Below, in pieces: positions 63,075 through 64,000 of a stretch of 64,000 nt of DNA. Below the pieces are notes generated by a model. That model ran no database searches and was not told the DNA's origin. It was given only the letters and a program-made list of their open reading frames with translations. This DNA comes from Phenylobacterium sp. GTDB taxonomy: Bacteria; Pseudomonadota; Alphaproteobacteria; Caulobacterales; Caulobacteraceae. Position numbers and translations under genes: made by a program. Position 1 is the stretch's first letter, and every line of letters starts with the position of its first letter. Where the stretch lies: the NCBI RefSeq assembly GCF_025351295.1, contig NZ_JANXWD010000106.1:62001-126000 (forward strand), given 5' to 3'.

Positions 63075-63802
63075 ACGCGCTTGCTCCCCTGCCCCACACC
63101 TACGCGTTCGCGGCCAGCCCGTGCGGCGGACTGCGGCTGCGGGTTCGCGACGCCGAGGTGACCATGCGCTGCTCGGGCGCGCTATGGCTGGAGGCCGAGG
63201 GCTGCCTCGTGGTGGCGGACCTGCACCTGGAGAAGGGGTCGAGCTACGCCGCGCGCGGCCAGATGCTGCCGCCCTACGACACCCGCGAGACCCTGCGGCG
63301 ACTGGAGGCGGAGGTCGCCGCGCTGGCGCCGGCCATGGTGATCCTGCTGGGCGACACCTTCCATGACCGGAAGAGCGAGGGGCGGCTGGCGGCGGACGAT
63401 GCGGATCGGCTTCGGGCCCTGGCGGTGGGCCGCAGGCTGGTGTGGGTGATCGGCAACCACGACGCCGACGGGCCGCGGGCGCTGCCCGGCGAGGCGGTGG
63501 ACCAGATCGCCCTGGCCGGCCTGACTTTCCGCCACGAGCCGCAGCCCGGCGCCCAGCCCGGCGAGGTGGCCGGCCACCTGCACCCGGCCGCCAAGGTCCG
63601 CGCGCCCCGCGGCACCGTGCGGCGACGGTGTTTCATCACCGACGGCGAGCGGGCGATCCTGCCGGCCTTCGGCGCCTATGCCGGCGGCCTCAACGTGCTG
63701 GACGCGGCGTTCGCGGGGATGTTCGTGCGGCCCCCTCTGGCCGGCGCGCTGGGGACCACGCGGGTGCGGGCGGTGGGCTGGCGACAGCTGGCCGGGGATT
63801 GA
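63071..63802 (+). CDS. pdeM: Ligase-associated DNA damage response endonuclease PdeM
   Basis: A 243-residue metallophosphoesterase. The dinuclear metal site is formed by LVVADLHLEKGSSYAARG, VILLGDTFHD, VIGNHDADGP and GEVAGHLHPAAKV. The GTG start at 63071 overlaps the helicase stop (GTGA), and no better start exists. In this clade PdeM acts as a nuclease partner of the Lhr-like helicase in the ligase-associated repair set. The ligase and exonuclease genes are not in the window. Confidence 0.92.
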   Translation: MNALAPLPHTYAFAASPCGGLRLRVRDAEVTMRCSGALWLEAEGCLVVADLHLEKGSSYAARGQMLPPYDTRETLRRLEAEVAALAPAMVILLGDTFHDRKSEGRLAADDADRLRALAVGRRLVWVIGNHDADGPRALPGEAVDQIALAGLTFRHEPQPGAQPGEVAGHLHPAAKVRAPRGTVRRRCFITDGERAILPAFGAYAGGLNVLDAAFAGMFVRPPLAGALGTTRVRAVGWRQLAGD

Positions 63803-64000
63803 GCGGGCCCCGCAGCCCCGACGTCCCGGCCGAGACCTTCGCGAACGCCGCGCGGGCGCGGGCCTCGGCCTGACGGCCGGCCGACAATGTGCTGGGCAGG
63901 GCGTAGTTGCCTTCGTGGCAGGCGAATTCGTAGAGCGGGCCTTTGGTAGCGTGGAAGGTCAGTTCGCCCTGCCAGGGCTGGGTGAACTCGGCCGGCGCGT
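63690..64000 (-). CDS. Protein of unknown function, C-terminal part (runs off window)
   Basis: The minus-strand frame is open from the window edge and reads AEFTQPWQGELTFHATKGPL, then YEFACHEGNYALPSTLSAGR, with normal codon use. The YEFACHEGNYAL segment looks like the C-terminal end of a conserved alphaproteobacterial hypothetical protein. The frame then continues as low-complexity Pro/Arg sequence to a stop at 63690, lying 113 bp inside the end of pdeM on the opposite strand. That tail may be an artefact of a lost stop near 63830. No function can be assigned. Confidence 0.55.
   Translation of the reverse strand, partial: APAEFTQPWQGELTFHATKGPLYEFACHEGNYALPSTLSAGRQAEARARAAFAKVSAGTSGLRGPLNPRPAVASPPPAPAWSPARRPEGAARTSPRTPRPAR

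Overview
The window is about 64 kb of GC-rich DNA, packed with genes on both strands. It reads as chromosome of an alphaproteobacterium, most likely Caulobacteraceae and possibly Phenylobacterium. This placement is inference. It rests on PEPxxWA-type C-terminal sorting signals, paired CYP153-like P450s, a DUF2125 protein, a divergent zinc-ribbon/ftsEX locus, frequent 1-4 nt ATGA/GTGA overlaps and dispersed palindromic intergenic repeats. No prophage, CRISPR array, insertion sequence or rRNA was seen. There is one tRNA (Met, CAT). No stretch longer than about 300 bases lacks a gene.

Layout. 1-3.2 kb: end of an NAD-linked formate dehydrogenase operon (fdsA with a one-base frameshift, fdsD, fdhD). 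3.4-9.5 kb: a PEPxxWA-CTERM protein, a winged-helix/TPR regulator, a coupled phytanoyl-CoA dioxygenase and GH3 beta-glucosidase, and a hemerythrin-like stress protein. 9.7-13.1 kb: carotenoid oxygenase with a DUF1295 membrane protein, a small unknown protein and an XRE regulator. 13.3-17.2 kb: TlpA-like thioredoxin, divergent argH-lptM-lysA, and a decayed vapBC toxin-antitoxin pair. 17.4-24.7 kb: zinc-ribbon protein/hpt/GNAT divergent from ftsE-ftsX-ydcF-plsC, then ChaC, a DUF2125 protein and a methyltransferase. 25.0-29.1 kb: tRNA-Met, then a tightly coupled glycosyltransferase, asparagine synthase and alpha/beta hydrolase. 29.2-34.6 kb: four same-strand genes (flavin monooxygenase, thioesterase/ATP-grasp fusion, L-2-hydroxyglutarate oxidase-like protein, nitronate monooxygenase-like protein). 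34.7-42.4 kb: serine hydrolase, small proteins, DUF2252 and DUF1206 proteins, and two CYP153-like P450s around a DUF1993 protein. 42.4-48.2 kb: MHYT hybrid histidine kinase with response regulator, SDR, and MBL-fold hydrolase. 48.1-53.8 kb: a lipase, a giant six-fold Hcp-like/cadherin/RTX protein and a PEPxxWA-CTERM protein on one strand. 53.9-59.3 kb: quinohemoprotein alcohol dehydrogenase divergent from a large receptor adenylate cyclase. 59.3-64 kb: YccF protein, lipoprotein methyltransferase, a ligase-associated repair helicase/PdeM pair, and a partial gene at the edge.

The most unusual items are these. (1) A protein with six alternating Hcp-like (type VI tube) domains ends in RTX repeats and follows a lipase gene. 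(2) A thioesterase/ATP-grasp fusion sits in an oxidative gene set and may be an undescribed small-molecule pathway. (3) A roughly 150-bp palindromic element is inserted in frame inside an asparagine synthase. (4) A second, roughly 115-bp repeat has four copies, and each copy overlaps the stop codon of a neighbouring gene. Single-base frameshifts in fdsA, the Hcp/RTX gene and the vapBC relic could be real decay or assembly error.
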